Source: an uncultured Eisenbergiella sp.
Lineage (GTDB): Bacteria; Bacillota; Clostridia; Lachnospirales; Lachnospiraceae
DNA: 47,216 nt
NCBI GenBank assembly: GCA_947627215.1
Contig: CANQVD010000030.1
Coordinates: 1 to 47,216, forward strand
Direction: 5' to 3'
In this document: positions 8,294 to 16,879 of the stretch, one piece after another
How the letters are laid out: every line of letters begins with the position of its first letter
Position numbering within the stretch: the stretch's first letter is position 1
Notes under the pieces: generated by a model
What the model saw: the letters and a program-made list of their open reading frames with translations, nothing else
What the model was told of the DNA's origin: nothing
The model's database searches: none
Translations under genes and position numbers: made by a program

Positions 8294-9616
8294 TCAGCCG
8301 CGGTGGGCGGCCTTCCAACTGCGGACCGCTTCGAGCTTTTCCTTCAGCGCGGCCTCCGCGCCCTCCCCGTCAGGACGGTAATAGAGCCTGTCCTTCAGAC
8401 CGTCCGGAAGACACTGCATGGAGGACAGCTTTTCGGCCGTATCGTGGGCATAGACATAGCCCTCTCCGTAATGCAGATCCGCCATCAGTTGGGTGGGGGC
8501 GTTGCGGATCTGAAGGGGAACGGGCTCCGCCAGCGTTTGCTGGGCGTCCTTTTTGCACGCCTCATATCCGGTGTAGAGAGCGTTGGACTTGGGGGCCAGG
8601 GACAGGTAGACCACGGCCTGAGAGAGATTGACGGTACATTCCGGCATGCCGATGAAATGGGCGGCCTGATAGGCGGCTACTGTTAGCGGGAGCGCCTGGC
8701 TGTCCGCCAGTCCCACGTCTTCGCTGGCGAACCGGATCAGGCGGCGCGCCACATACAGCGGATCCTCCCCGGCCTCCAGCATCCGGGCCAGCCAGTAGAG
8801 GGCGGCGTCCGGGTCGGTGTTGCGCATGGATTTGTGCAGGGCGGAGATCAGGTTGTAATGTTCTTCTCCGTTCTTGTCATACAGCAGCGATTTTTTGCTG
8901 ATGCACTGCTCCAGACATTCCCGGCTCACTGTGATCCGTCCGGGGCCCACCTCTCCGTTGGTAATGGCCATTTCCAGCGTGTTCAGGGCGGTCCGGGCAT
9001 CCCCGTTGGCGAAATTGGCGATGGCGGCAAGCTGCTCCTCGCCGATCTCCACCCGGAGATTCCCGTAGCCCTGAGGGCTTTGCAGGGCGTTGTGCAGAAG
9101 TCGGAGCAGGTCTTCGGTTTCCAGCGGCCGGAGCACGAAGACCCGGCAGCGGGAGAGAAGGGCCGCGTTGATTTCAAAGGAAGGATTTTCCGTGGTGGCG
9201 CCGATCAGGATGATGCTTCCCCTCTCCACATAGGGAAGAAAAGCGTCCTGCTGTGCCTTGTTGAAGCGATGGATCTCATCCACAAAAAGGACGGTGCGCT
9301 GTCCCAGGAGACGGCCGTTTTCCGCCTGCGCCATCACCTCCCGGATCTCCCTGATCCCGCTGGTGACGGCGCTGAAATTGATGAAGGCCGCATGGGTCTG
9401 GCATGCGATGATATTGGCCAGCGTGGTCTTCCCCACGCCGGGCGGCCCCCAGAAGATCATGGAGGGGATCTGGTCGCTTCGGATGATGCGGGAGAGCAGC
9501 CCGTTTTCTCCCAACAGATGGGACTGCCCCACGAACTGCGAAAGGGAATCGGGCCGCAGGCGGCTGGCCAGCGGTACATAAGCGGACGGCGTATCAAAAA
9601 GGGAAAGCTGTTCCAT
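8294..9616 (-). CDS. rarA: Replication-associated recombination protein A (AAA+ ATPase)
   Basis: The 440-aa product matches the length and layout of RarA/MgsA, the bacterial WRNIP1 homologue that acts at stalled replication forks. Visible are the N-terminal SLFD motif, Walker A GPPGVGKT (57-64), Walker B VLFVDEIHRFNK (109-120) and the sensor/arginine region GATTENPSFEINAALLSRCRV. The C-terminal MgsA tetramerisation region includes HYNLISALHKSMRNTDPDAALYWLARMLEAGEDP. The N-terminal beginning MEQLSLFD is usual for the family, and an AGAGAGG site precedes it. Downstream on the same strand are the esterase genes, with their own promoter. Confidence 0.95.
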   Translation of the reverse strand: MEQLSLFDTPSAYVPLASRLRPDSLSQFVGQSHLLGENGLLSRIIRSDQIPSMIFWGPPGVGKTTLANIIACQTHAAFINFSAVTSGIREIREVMAQAENGRLLGQRTVLFVDEIHRFNKAQQDAFLPYVERGSIILIGATTENPSFEINAALLSRCRVFVLRPLETEDLLRLLHNALQSPQGYGNLRVEIGEEQLAAIANFANGDARTALNTLEMAITNGEVGPGRITVSRECLEQCISKKSLLYDKNGEEHYNLISALHKSMRNTDPDAALYWLARMLEAGEDPLYVARRLIRFASEDVGLADSQALPLTVAAYQAAHFIGMPECTVNLSQAVVYLSLAPKSNALYTGYEACKKDAQQTLAEPVPLQIRNAPTQLMADLHYGEGYVYAHDTAEKLSSMQCLPDGLKDRLYYRPDGEGAEAALKEKLEAVRSWKAAHRG

Positions 9617-9691
9617 GGGTGACCTCTCTTTCTAAGATGCAAACATTTGTTCTGGTAATAACGTACCACCGCAGGACGGAATCGTCAAGCG

Positions 9692-9741
9692 AAATCCCGC
9701 AGGTATCGCGTCATGCAAATCCCGCAGGTATCGCGTCATGC
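9692..9741. repeat. Perfect tandem duplication, two 25-bp units
   Basis: The unit AAATCCCGCAGGTATCGCGT plus CATGC occurs at 9692-9716 and again at 9717-9741 without mismatch. It lies between divergent rarA and the TIM-barrel gene. The rest of this 273-base gap holds no gene that I can support. Confidence 0.85.
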
Positions 9742-9837
9742 GTCTTCTCTCCGGAGCGGAGCGCCGCGCCCTGAGACCGTACCGGGAGAGCTCCGCGAAA
9801 AGGAACGGGAAATACGGGCCGGCGTGAAAATTAAAAC

Positions 9838-9866
9838 TTGCGCGGACCGGGACAAGAAAGTACAAT
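9838..9866 (+). promoter_or_regulatory. Promoter of the TIM-barrel gene
   Basis: TTGCGC (9838-9843) and TACAAT (9861-9866) are separated by 17 bases. The start codon at 9890 is about 24 bases beyond the -10 box, which leaves only a very short leader. Confidence 0.55.
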
Positions 9867-9889
9867 AGATATAAATGGAGGGAATCAAA

Positions 9890-10723
9890 ATGATTTTAGG
9901 GTTATCATCGTCTCTTTCCTGCCGCTCGCCGGAGGAATGGGCAGGAAAGCACAGAGAACTGGGCTGCGGGGCCGTGGTATTTCCCCTGGACTGCAGCGCC
10001 CCGGAGGCGGAGATCGAGGCATTTCGGGAGGCCGCTGAACAGGAGGGCCTCGTGATCGCCGAGGTGGGCGTCTGGAAAAACGTGCTGGCAGCCGATCGGG
10101 AAGAACGGGCCAGAGCGGTGGATTATGCCGTCCGTCAGCTTCAGATGGCGGATAAAATCGGCGCCAGATGCTGTGTCAATGTCGCGGGAACGCCGCACGG
10201 CCCCGTCTGGGACGGCGCCTATCCCGGCAATTTTTCCCCTGAGACATGGGATCTGACCGTGGCGTCCATTCAGAACATTATCGACCAGGCCGCGCCGCGG
10301 CGCACGAAATTTACTATTGAACCCATGCCCTGGATGGTGCCAACCGGTCCGGATGAGTATCTGCGGCTGATCCGCGACGTGGACCGGAGTGCCTTCGGCG
10401 TGCATCTGGATCTGGTCAACATGATCAACTGCCCGCAGCGCTATTTTTTTGCGGACGAATTCATGGAGGAATGCTTTGAAAAGCTCCGCGGAAAGATTTT
10501 AAGCTGTCATCTGAAGGATATCCGGCTTCTGCCGCAGCTCACGTTTCAGTTGAAGGAAACCGCCTGCGGCGACGGAAGTCTGCATTTGGAGAAATATGCG
10601 CAGCTCGCATCCGGGGAGGACGCCGGGATGCCGATGATCATTGAGCATCTGCACTCTGACGGGGAATATCTGCAGAGCCTCGGATACGTATATCAGCGTT
10701 TGAAGCCGTATATTCGCGCCTGA
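9890..10723 (+). CDS. Xylose isomerase-like TIM barrel protein (sugar phosphate isomerase/epimerase)
   Basis: The 277-aa product resembles AP_endonuc_2 (PF01261) proteins. Candidate metal ligands lie on strand ends: E in FTIEPMPWM, D in GVHLDLVNMIN, H in ILSCHLKDI and E in MIIEHL. This arrangement fits an isomerase or epimerase of a sugar or sugar acid. The ATG at 9890 is chosen because GGAGGG overlaps an earlier ATG at 9875 and is spaced properly for 9890. No sugar transporter or kinase neighbours it, so the substrate is not indicated. It appears to be monocistronic, with degV having its own promoter. Confidence 0.82.
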   Translation: MILGLSSSLSCRSPEEWAGKHRELGCGAVVFPLDCSAPEAEIEAFREAAEQEGLVIAEVGVWKNVLAADREERARAVDYAVRQLQMADKIGARCCVNVAGTPHGPVWDGAYPGNFSPETWDLTVASIQNIIDQAAPRRTKFTIEPMPWMVPTGPDEYLRLIRDVDRSAFGVHLDLVNMINCPQRYFFADEFMEECFEKLRGKILSCHLKDIRLLPQLTFQLKETACGDGSLHLEKYAQLASGEDAGMPMIIEHLHSDGEYLQSLGYVYQRLKPYIRA

Positions 10724-10731
10724 CGCGGGGA

Positions 10732-10760
10732 TTGAATCCGCAGACAAAATATGGTAGAAT
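10732..10760 (+). promoter_or_regulatory. Promoter of the degV-family gene
   Basis: TTGAAT (10732-10737) and TAGAAT (10755-10760) are spaced by 17 bases, so transcription would start near 10767. This places the in-frame ATG at 10751 outside the message and supports the GTG start at 10811. Confidence 0.65.
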
Positions 10761-10810
10761 GTACGGGATTTGGACGAAAAAACGGTTTTTCAGAAAGAGA
10801 GGTGTTTCCT

Positions 10811-11698
10811 GTGGCGGATTATGTGATCACCTGCTGTTCCACGGTGGATATGAGCAGGGAATATATGGAGCAGAATAACGTGCCTTTCGCGATGTTCCAC
10901 TATCAGGTGGACGGGAAGGATTTCGTGGACGACCTGTATGCGTCCACCACGCCGGAGGCGTTTTACCGGAGCATTGCGGACGGCGCGCAGCCTGTGACAT
11001 CCCAGATCAATGCGGAGGGCTACTGTCGGCTGTTCGAGCCGATCCTGCAGAGCGGGAAGGACGTTCTCCATCTGACGCTCTCCAGCGGGATCTCCGGCAC
11101 CATCAATTCAGCCAACGTGGCGAAGACGCAGATGGAGGAGGAATATCCGGGCCGCAGGGTGGCGGTGGTGGATTCGCTCGCGGCGTCCTCCGGTTACGGG
11201 CTGCTTCTGACCCAGGCGCTGGAGAATCAGAAGGCGGGGATGGATCTGGAGGAGAACGTGCGCTGGATCGAGGAAAACAGGCTGAAGCTTCACCACTGGT
11301 TTTTCTCCACCGATCTGACCAGTTATATCCGGGGCGGCCGGGTGTCGAAGGTCGCCGGCTTCCTGGGGCAGACGCTGAATATCTGTCCGTTGCTGAATGT
11401 CAATTCCGAAGGAAAGCTGATCCCGCGCACCAAGCACCGGGGCAAGAAGCAGGTGATCCGCGCCATCGTCAGCAGGATGGAGGAGCACGCGCGCGACGGA
11501 TACGATTACAGCGGGAAATGCTATATGTGCCATTCGGTCAGTCTGGACGACGCGAAGGAGGTGGCCCGCATGGTGGAGGAGCGGTTCCCGAAGCTGGACG
11601 GCCGGGTGCTCATCAATAACATCGGCACGGTGATCGGCGCCCATACGGGCCCCGGCACGGTGGCGCTGTTCTTCTGGGGAGACGAGCGGACGCTCTGA
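10811..11698 (+). CDS. DegV family protein (fatty acid-binding)
   Basis: The 295-aa product matches DegV proteins, which bind a fatty acid and in some bacteria act as FakB partners of the FakA fatty acid kinase. Typical segments are CSTVDMS near the N-terminus, TSQIN, LTLSSGISGT and YIRGGRVSKVAGFLGQTLN. The GTG at 10811 is preferred: GAGAGG precedes it, and the ATG at 10751 lies inside the promoter. No FakA gene is in the window. The stop lies only 10 bases before the large palindrome. Confidence 0.9.
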   Translation: MADYVITCCSTVDMSREYMEQNNVPFAMFHYQVDGKDFVDDLYASTTPEAFYRSIADGAQPVTSQINAEGYCRLFEPILQSGKDVLHLTLSSGISGTINSANVAKTQMEEEYPGRRVAVVDSLAASSGYGLLLTQALENQKAGMDLEENVRWIEENRLKLHHWFFSTDLTSYIRGGRVSKVAGFLGQTLNICPLLNVNSEGKLIPRTKHRGKKQVIRAIVSRMEEHARDGYDYSGKCYMCHSVSLDDAKEVARMVEERFPKLDGRVLINNIGTVIGAHTGPGTVALFFWGDERTL

Positions 11699-11708
11699 GG
11701 ATCGGTCC

Positions 11709-12052
11709 TGTCAACCGCCCGCATCACTTTCCCGCCTGCCCAGGGCTTCCCCGCTTCCCCATGGCCCGCCCGGAGGGACGCCGCAGGCATATACAGATGC
11801 AGAACCCGATGCAGAACATGCATCATCCGCCGCCGATCCTTTCCGGCCCGAAACTGCCGGGGAATACGGAAAACTCGCTTCGCTCAGACAGCCCGTATTC
11901 CCCGGCACGGGCCAAAAAGGCTCTCTGGCGGATCCTCTGATGCCTGTCTGCAAGGGTCCTGCATCTGTATATGCCTGCGGCGTCCCTCCGGGCGGGCCAT
12001 GGGGAGGCGGGGAGGCCCGGGGCAGGCGGGAAAGTGATGCGGGCGGTTGACA
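11709..12052. repeat. 344-bp near-perfect palindrome (MITE-like or long hairpin element)
   Basis: The two ends are inverted copies. The outer arms of about 100 bases (11709-11806 and 11955-12052) differ by only about four bases. The middle arms are related but carry small gaps. The core arms TGCCGGGGAATACGG (11855-11869) and CCGTATTCCCCGGCA (11893-11907) are perfect, around a loop containing CGCTTCGCTC. The outermost bases are TGTCAACC and GGTTGACA. No convincing reading frame lies inside, as both-strand frames are mirror images of each other. It fills nearly all of the gap between degV and alaS. It could be a non-autonomous mobile element or a structured RNA, and the sequence alone does not decide. 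Confidence 0.85.
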
Positions 12053-12075
12053 AGCCGCCGAAAGGAATCTATAAT
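12047..12075 (+). promoter_or_regulatory. Consensus promoter of alaS, with the -35 box in the palindrome end
   Basis: TTGACA (12047-12052) and TATAAT (12070-12075) match consensus perfectly at 17-base spacing. The -35 box is exactly the right terminus of the 344-bp palindrome, while the -10 box lies in unique sequence. Confidence 0.85.
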
Positions 12076-12119
12076 AGGCTGGATCATGAAAGAAACCTGA
12101 TGGTTTGGAGGAAGATTAC

Positions 12120-14762
12120 GTGGAAAAGTATGGCGTAAATGAACTGAGGAAAATGTTCCTGGCGTTTTTTGAGAGCAAGGGACATCTGGCGATGAAGAGC
12201 TTCTCGCTGGTGCCGCACAATGACAACAGCCTTCTGCTCATCAATTCCGGTATGGCCCCCTTAAAGCCCTATTTCACCGGGCAGGAGATCCCGCCCAGAA
12301 GGCGGGTCACCACCTGTCAGAAGTGCATCCGTACTGGCGATATCGACAATGTGGGAAAGACCGCGCGGCACGGAACGTTCTTCGAGATGCTCGGCAATTT
12401 TTCCTTCGGCGATTATTTTAAGCATGAGGCTATTGCCTGGAGCTGGGAGTTTCTGACGGAGGTGGTGGGGCTGGACCCCGACCGCCTGTATCCGTCCGTC
12501 TACCAGGACGACGATGAGGCCTTCGATATCTGGAACCGGGAGATCGGCATCGCGAAGGAGCGCATTTTCCGGTTCGGCAAAGAGGATAATTTCTGGGAGC
12601 ACGGCTCCGGCCCCTGCGGCCCCTGTTCCGAGATTTACTATGACCGCGGCGAAAAGTACGGCTGCGGAAAGCCCGGCTGTACGGTGGGCTGTGACTGCGA
12701 CCGCTATATCGAGGTCTGGAACAACGTGTTCACCCAGTTCGACAACGACGGGCACGGGAACTATACCGAGCTGGAGCAAAAGAATATCGATACCGGCATG
12801 GGGCTGGAGCGTCTCGCGGCAGTGGTGCAGGATGTGGATTCCATTTTCGATATCGATACGCTGTACGCTCTGCGCAGCCGGGTGAGCGAGCTGGCCCATA
12901 AGCCGTACCATCAGGAATATGACTGGGATGTCTCGATCCGCATCATCACCGACCATATCCGCAGCGCGACGTTCATGATCTCGGACGGCATTCTGCCCTC
13001 CAATGAAGGGCGGGGCTATGTGCTGCGCCGGATCATCCGCCGGGCGGCGCGCCACGGTAGACGGCTCGGCATCGAAGGAGAATTCCTGGCCGATCTGAGC
13101 AGCACCGTGATCGAGGGGAGCCGGGACGGCTATCCGGAGCTGGAAGAGAAAAAAGCCTTTATTTTCAATGTGCTGACCCAGGAGGAAAATAAATTCAGCA
13201 GGACCATCGATCAGGGTCTGGAGATCCTGTCGGAGCTGGAGGAGAAGATGAAGCAGCAGGGGACGAAGGCGCTTTCCGGAGCGGATGCGTTCCGGCTGTA
13301 CGATACCTACGGCTTTCCGCTGGATCTGACCCGGGAGATCCTGGAGGAAAAGGGCTTTTTTGTGGATGAGGAGGGCTTTGCCGCCGCGATGCAAAGGCAG
13401 AAGGAGACGGCGAGAAAGGCCCGCAAGACCACCAATTATATGGGCGCGGACGTGACGGTCTACGAGTCCATCGACCCGGCCATCACCTCCGTTTTTGTAG
13501 GATATGATCGGCTGACCCATGATTCTGTGATCAGCGCCATGACCACCGATACGGAGGTGGTCATGGCGCTGACCGACGGACAGAGCGGAACCATCATTGT
13601 GAACGAAACGCCGTTCTACGCCACCATGGGCGGCCAGGAGGGCGACCGCGGCACCATCACCGGACCGGAGGGCAGCTTCGCGGTGGAGGATACGATTAAA
13701 TTGAAAGGCGGCAAGGTGGGCCATGTGGGACGCATGGTGCGCGGCATGCTCCGGCCGGGCGACGCCGTGACGCTGTCCGTGGACGCAAAAAGGCGGCAGG
13801 ACACCTGCAAGAATCACACCGCCACGCATCTTTTGCAGAAAGCGCTGCGCGATGTTCTGGGCACCCATGTGGAACAGCAGGGTTCGCTGAACAATGCGGA
13901 CAGGCTGCGGTTCGACTTCTCCCATTTCTCCGCCATGACGCGGGAGGAGCTGGAGGATGTGGAGCGCCGGGTGAATGAGAAGATCGCGCAGAATATCCCG
14001 GTGACCACGGCTGTCATGCCCATCGAGGAAGCCAGAAAGTCCGGCGCGATGGCGCTGTTCGGCGAAAAATACGGCGATACCGTGCGCGTCGTGAGCATCG
14101 GAGACTATTCCAGAGAGTTCTGCGGCGGGACCCATATCGGCAATACCGGCGCCATCGGGGCGTTCAAGATTCTTTCCGAGAGCGGTGTGGCGGCCGGCGT
14201 CCGCCGGATCGAGGCGCTGACCGGACAGGGGGTTTTCGATTATTACCGGGATGTGGAACAGAAGCTGGAGGCCGCGGCGCAAATCCTGAAGGTGCCCGTG
14301 TCGGGCGTGGAAGAGCGGATTCGCCATCTGCTGGCCGAGGTGAAGGCGCTGCAGAGCGAGAACGAATCCTTAAAGAGCCGGGCGGCCAGGGACGCGATGG
14401 GCGACGTGATGGACCGGGTGGCCCAGGTGAAGGGCGTGAAATATCTGGCGGTCAGCGTAAAGGACGTGGATATGAACGGTCTGCGGGAGCTGGGCGATCA
14501 ATTGAAGGAAAAGCTGGGCGAGGGCGTCGTGGTGCTGGCCTCCGAGGCAGAGGGAAAGGTCAATCTGATCGCCATGGCGACGGACGGCGCGATGGCGGCA
14601 GGCGCGCACGCGGGCAATCTGATCAAAGGGATCGCGAAGCTCGTGGGCGGCGGAGGCGGCGGCCGTCCGGGCATGGCGCAGGCCGGCGGCAAAAATCCGG
14701 CCGGCATTCCGGCGGCGCTTCAGGCGGTTCCCGGCGTGCTGGAAGGACAGTTGAAGGATTAA
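12120..14762 (+). CDS. alaS: Alanine--tRNA ligase
   Basis: The 880-aa product charges tRNA-Ala. It shows the class II catalytic core at the N-terminus (KYGVNELRKMFLAFFESKGH, and RHGTFFEMLGNFSFGDYFK). The editing domain follows, with the zinc-binding HTATH near residue 568 and CGGTH near residue 668. The C-terminal C-Ala/DHHA1 domain has the Gly-rich GGGGGGRPGMAQAGGK. The GTG at 12120 is preferred to an upstream TTG because GGAGGAAG lies 8 bases before it and the usual AlaRS N-terminus begins there. The length is normal. It is driven by a consensus promoter just upstream, and rpsU behind it has its own. Confidence 0.97.
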   Translation: MEKYGVNELRKMFLAFFESKGHLAMKSFSLVPHNDNSLLLINSGMAPLKPYFTGQEIPPRRRVTTCQKCIRTGDIDNVGKTARHGTFFEMLGNFSFGDYFKHEAIAWSWEFLTEVVGLDPDRLYPSVYQDDDEAFDIWNREIGIAKERIFRFGKEDNFWEHGSGPCGPCSEIYYDRGEKYGCGKPGCTVGCDCDRYIEVWNNVFTQFDNDGHGNYTELEQKNIDTGMGLERLAAVVQDVDSIFDIDTLYALRSRVSELAHKPYHQEYDWDVSIRIITDHIRSATFMISDGILPSNEGRGYVLRRIIRRAARHGRRLGIEGEFLADLSSTVIEGSRDGYPELEEKKAFIFNVLTQEENKFSRTIDQGLEILSELEEKMKQQGTKALSGADAFRLYDTYGFPLDLTREILEEKGFFVDEEGFAAAMQRQKETARKARKTTNYMGADVTVYESIDPAITSVFVGYDRLTHDSVISAMTTDTEVVMALTDGQSGTIIVNETPFYATMGGQEGDRGTITGPEGSFAVEDTIKLKGGKVGHVGRMVRGMLRPGDAVTLSVDAKRRQDTCKNHTATHLLQKALRDVLGTHVEQQGSLNNADRLRFDFSHFSAMTREELEDVERRVNEKIAQNIPVTTAVMPIEEARKSGAMALFGEKYGDTVRVVSIGDYSREFCGGTHIGNTGAIGAFKILSESGVAAGVRRIEALTGQGVFDYYRDVEQKLEAAAQILKVPVSGVEERIRHLLAEVKALQSENESLKSRAARDAMGDVMDRVAQVKGVKYLAVSVKDVDMNGLRELGDQLKEKLGEGVVVLASEAEGKVNLIAMATDGAMAAGAHAGNLIKGIAKLVGGGGGGRPGMAQAGGKNPAGIPAALQAVPGVLEGQLKD

Positions 14763-14796
14763 TTGGAGATAAAATCCAGTTTTTTTGAAAAAACTG

Positions 14797-14824
14797 TTGA
14801 CGTGCCGAGTATTTTTGTTATAAT
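14797..14824 (+). promoter_or_regulatory. Promoter of rpsU
   Basis: TTGACG (14797-14802) and TATAAT (14819-14824) are spaced by 16 bases. The leader to 14904 contains two small stem-loops, one with TGCAGG/CCTGCA arms near 14833-14850 and one with CAGTC/GACTG arms near 14863-14881. Either could serve regulation, but this is not shown. Confidence 0.75.
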
Positions 14825-14904
14825 TAAATTTGTGCAGGGGGTGTCCTGCATTAAAAACCCAGTCAGTCGTGAGATGGGACTGAAGGGAGGGCAGGTGTGA
14901 GCAT

Positions 14905-15081
14905 ATGTCTAACATAATCGTGAAGGAAAATGAGACTTTAGACAGCGCTCTGCGTCGTTTCAAGAGGAGTTGTGCTAAGGCAGGTATCCAGCAGGAAATC
15001 CGCAAAAGAGAACACTACGAGAAACCCAGCGTAAAGCGTAAGAAAAAATCTGAAGCAGCCAGAAAACGTAAATACAACTAA
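14905..15081 (+). CDS. rpsU: 30S ribosomal protein S21
   Basis: This 58-aa basic protein begins [20 protein letters not shown] and continues with a Cys/Lys-rich middle and a tail of [14 protein letters not shown] type. This is the standard S21 profile of Firmicutes. S21 binds near the anti-Shine-Dalgarno end of 16S rRNA in the small subunit. GGGAGG lies 14 bases upstream and AGGTG lies 7 bases upstream of the ATG. The gene has its own promoter and terminator. Confidence 0.96.
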   Translation: MSNIIVKENETLDSALRRFKRSCAKAGIQQEIRKREHYEKPSVKRKKKSEAARKRKYN

Positions 15082-15089
15082 TGGCATGA

Positions 15090-15119
15090 GTCCCTGAGGT
15101 TTGTCCCCAGGGACTTTTG
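15090..15119 (+). terminator. Terminator of rpsU
   Basis: GTCCCTG (15090-15096) pairs with CAGGGAC (15108-15114) and is followed by TTTT. The stem is short and its T-run brief, but it lies 9 bases after the stop codon. Confidence 0.7.
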
Positions 15120-15209
15120 ATTCATGAAGACGGGAAAGCACGCGCGGCGTGCTTTCTGTTGTGTAATGGCTGGAAGGATAAATCTTCCAGGCTGACCGGA
15201 GGAATACGA

Positions 15210-16769
15210 ATGCATTTCAGGAGACGGATGGATACAGAGAGACAGACGGGTTTTCAGGAGCGGACGGATGCGAAGCGGCGGACTGTGTCCGGGAAACGGC
15301 TCTGTTCTGGCGGATGGAGGAAACGGGCGGCGGGCGTTGCGCTGGCGGCGCTGCTCGCCTTTGGCGTGCTGGCGGGAAACGGGATCCGGGCCGAGGCCGC
15401 GCCCCTGGCGAAGGGGCTCGACGTTTCCGTGTACCAGAAGGGGATCAACTGGAGCGCGGTCAAAAACGCGGGGTACGATTTTGCCTTTGTGAAGATCGGC
15501 AGCGCCAAAAGCGGGCTGGATCCTTTTTTCGCGGCGAACATGCTGGGGGCTTCGGCTGTCGGCATGAAGGTGGGCGCGTACGTCTATTCCTACGCGACCA
15601 CGGTGGAGGGCGCGATCACGGAGGCGCAGTTCGCCATCGCGGCGCTGGCTCCTTTTTCCGTGAGCCTGCCGGTGGTGTACGATCTGGAGGATACCGTACA
15701 TAAAAATATGACGCCGGATCAGTTGGCGGCCCTCACCGTCGCGTTCTGCACGACGGTGCAGGCGGCGGGGTATTATCCCATGCTCTATGCCAGCCGGAAC
15801 TGGGCGGCGGAGAAGATCGCGGCGGTGCCCTTTGACAAGTGGATCGCGCAGTACAGCGATTCCTGTACGTATCCGGGGCCCGCGTTCTGGCAGTTTAGCA
15901 GCAAAGGCTCGGTGCCCGGCATTGAAGGAAATGTGGATCTGAATTTCCAGTTCAAAGATTTTTCCGGCCTGATCGTTGCCAACGGCTTCGTGGACCGGGG
16001 CGGTAAAACCTATTATTATCGGAATTACAGGATGCAGTTCGGCTTCGTGGAGGATAACGGCAGGACCTATTTCATGAACGCCGACGGCTCCATGTACAAG
16101 CAGGGCTGGATCGGGGACGGCGTGAACATGTTCTACATGGATACCAGCGACGGCCACATGCTGCACGATCTGGTGACCATCGCCGGGAAAAATTATTATT
16201 TCCTGCCCAACGGTCTGATGTACCGCGGCATCCTGCCCCTGGACGGAAAGGTTTATCTGTTCGGCGCGGACGGCGCCATGTATTACGGCTTTTATGAGGA
16301 TCCCGCCGCCGGCGTGCGCTATTTCGGGGAAGACGGCAATATGGCGGTGAATGTGTTCCTGGATATGAACGGCGGCCGGTATTATTTCAATCCGGCGGGC
16401 ATCATGTCCGTGGGGCTTACGCCCGTCGGGACGGATATTTACCTGTTCGGCGTGGACGGGAAGATGCAGTTCGGCTGGTATGCGGACGCGGCGGGGATGC
16501 GCTATTTCACGGAAAACGGGACCATGGCGGTCAATACCGCGCTGACGCTGGACGGTCTGACGTATCAGTTTGACGCCAACGGCATCGCGACGGTGCTGCC
16601 CGTGATGGATCCGGCCGGCTGGATCGTCGATCCGGTCACCGGAGCGGTGGTGGATTCCGTCACCGGACAGCCTGTGGACCCGGCGCTGGCCGCGCAGGTG
16701 ATGCAGCAGGCGCTGGAGGCCGCACAGGCTGCCGCGGGGCAGATTGTTCCGGCTGTTCCGGTTCCGTGA
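15210..16769 (+). CDS. GH25 lysozyme with cell-wall-binding (YG/choline-binding-like) repeats
   Basis: The 519-aa exported wall hydrolase has a long basic N-terminus and a hydrophobic signal at about 40-58. A GH25 catalytic domain follows: GLDVSVYQ with D71, and VVYDLEDT with D158 and E160, consistent with muramidase activity. From about residue 265 there are repeated aromatic/glycine units such as GRTYFMNADGSMYKQGW, VYLFGADGAMYYGF and RYFTENGTMAVN. These resemble choline-binding or glucan-binding repeats that hold the enzyme on the wall. The tail is Pro/Ala/Val rich. The ATG at 15210 has GGAGGA at good spacing, unlike the in-frame ATG at 15117. A carboxypeptidase gene follows, so this is a wall-remodelling neighbourhood. 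Confidence 0.9.
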   Translation: MHFRRRMDTERQTGFQERTDAKRRTVSGKRLCSGGWRKRAAGVALAALLAFGVLAGNGIRAEAAPLAKGLDVSVYQKGINWSAVKNAGYDFAFVKIGSAKSGLDPFFAANMLGASAVGMKVGAYVYSYATTVEGAITEAQFAIAALAPFSVSLPVVYDLEDTVHKNMTPDQLAALTVAFCTTVQAAGYYPMLYASRNWAAEKIAAVPFDKWIAQYSDSCTYPGPAFWQFSSKGSVPGIEGNVDLNFQFKDFSGLIVANGFVDRGGKTYYYRNYRMQFGFVEDNGRTYFMNADGSMYKQGWIGDGVNMFYMDTSDGHMLHDLVTIAGKNYYFLPNGLMYRGILPLDGKVYLFGADGAMYYGFYEDPAAGVRYFGEDGNMAVNVFLDMNGGRYYFNPAGIMSVGLTPVGTDIYLFGVDGKMQFGWYADAAGMRYFTENGTMAVNTALTLDGLTYQFDANGIATVLPVMDPAGWIVDPVTGAVVDSVTGQPVDPALAAQVMQQALEAAQAAAGQIVPAVPVP

Positions 16770-16879
16770 GCGTTTCGGCACAGGGAGAGAAGAGACAGAC
16801 AGCGGGCGGCGGATTCCGTTCATAATCCGTCCGGTTCATCATAAAATGGAAGTAAAGGCGATCGAACGGAGTATGTGCG

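Noticed and set aside
9692-9741. CRISPR array
   Set aside because: Only two adjacent identical units exist, with no spacers between them and no cas genes anywhere in the window.
9632-9865. Minus-strand 77-codon frame between rarA and the TIM-barrel gene
   Set aside because: It includes the 25-bp duplication, has no ribosome binding site and no recognisable domain.
11711-12087. Small minus-strand frames in the degV-alaS gap
   Set aside because: They fall in the 344-bp palindrome, and the frames on the two arms are mirror translations. No ribosome binding site or conserved domain is visible.
15078-16823. Minus-strand open frame of 581 codons
   Set aside because: It is antisense to the GH25 lysozyme gene. 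Its apparent repeats come from the repeated aromatic units of that gene.
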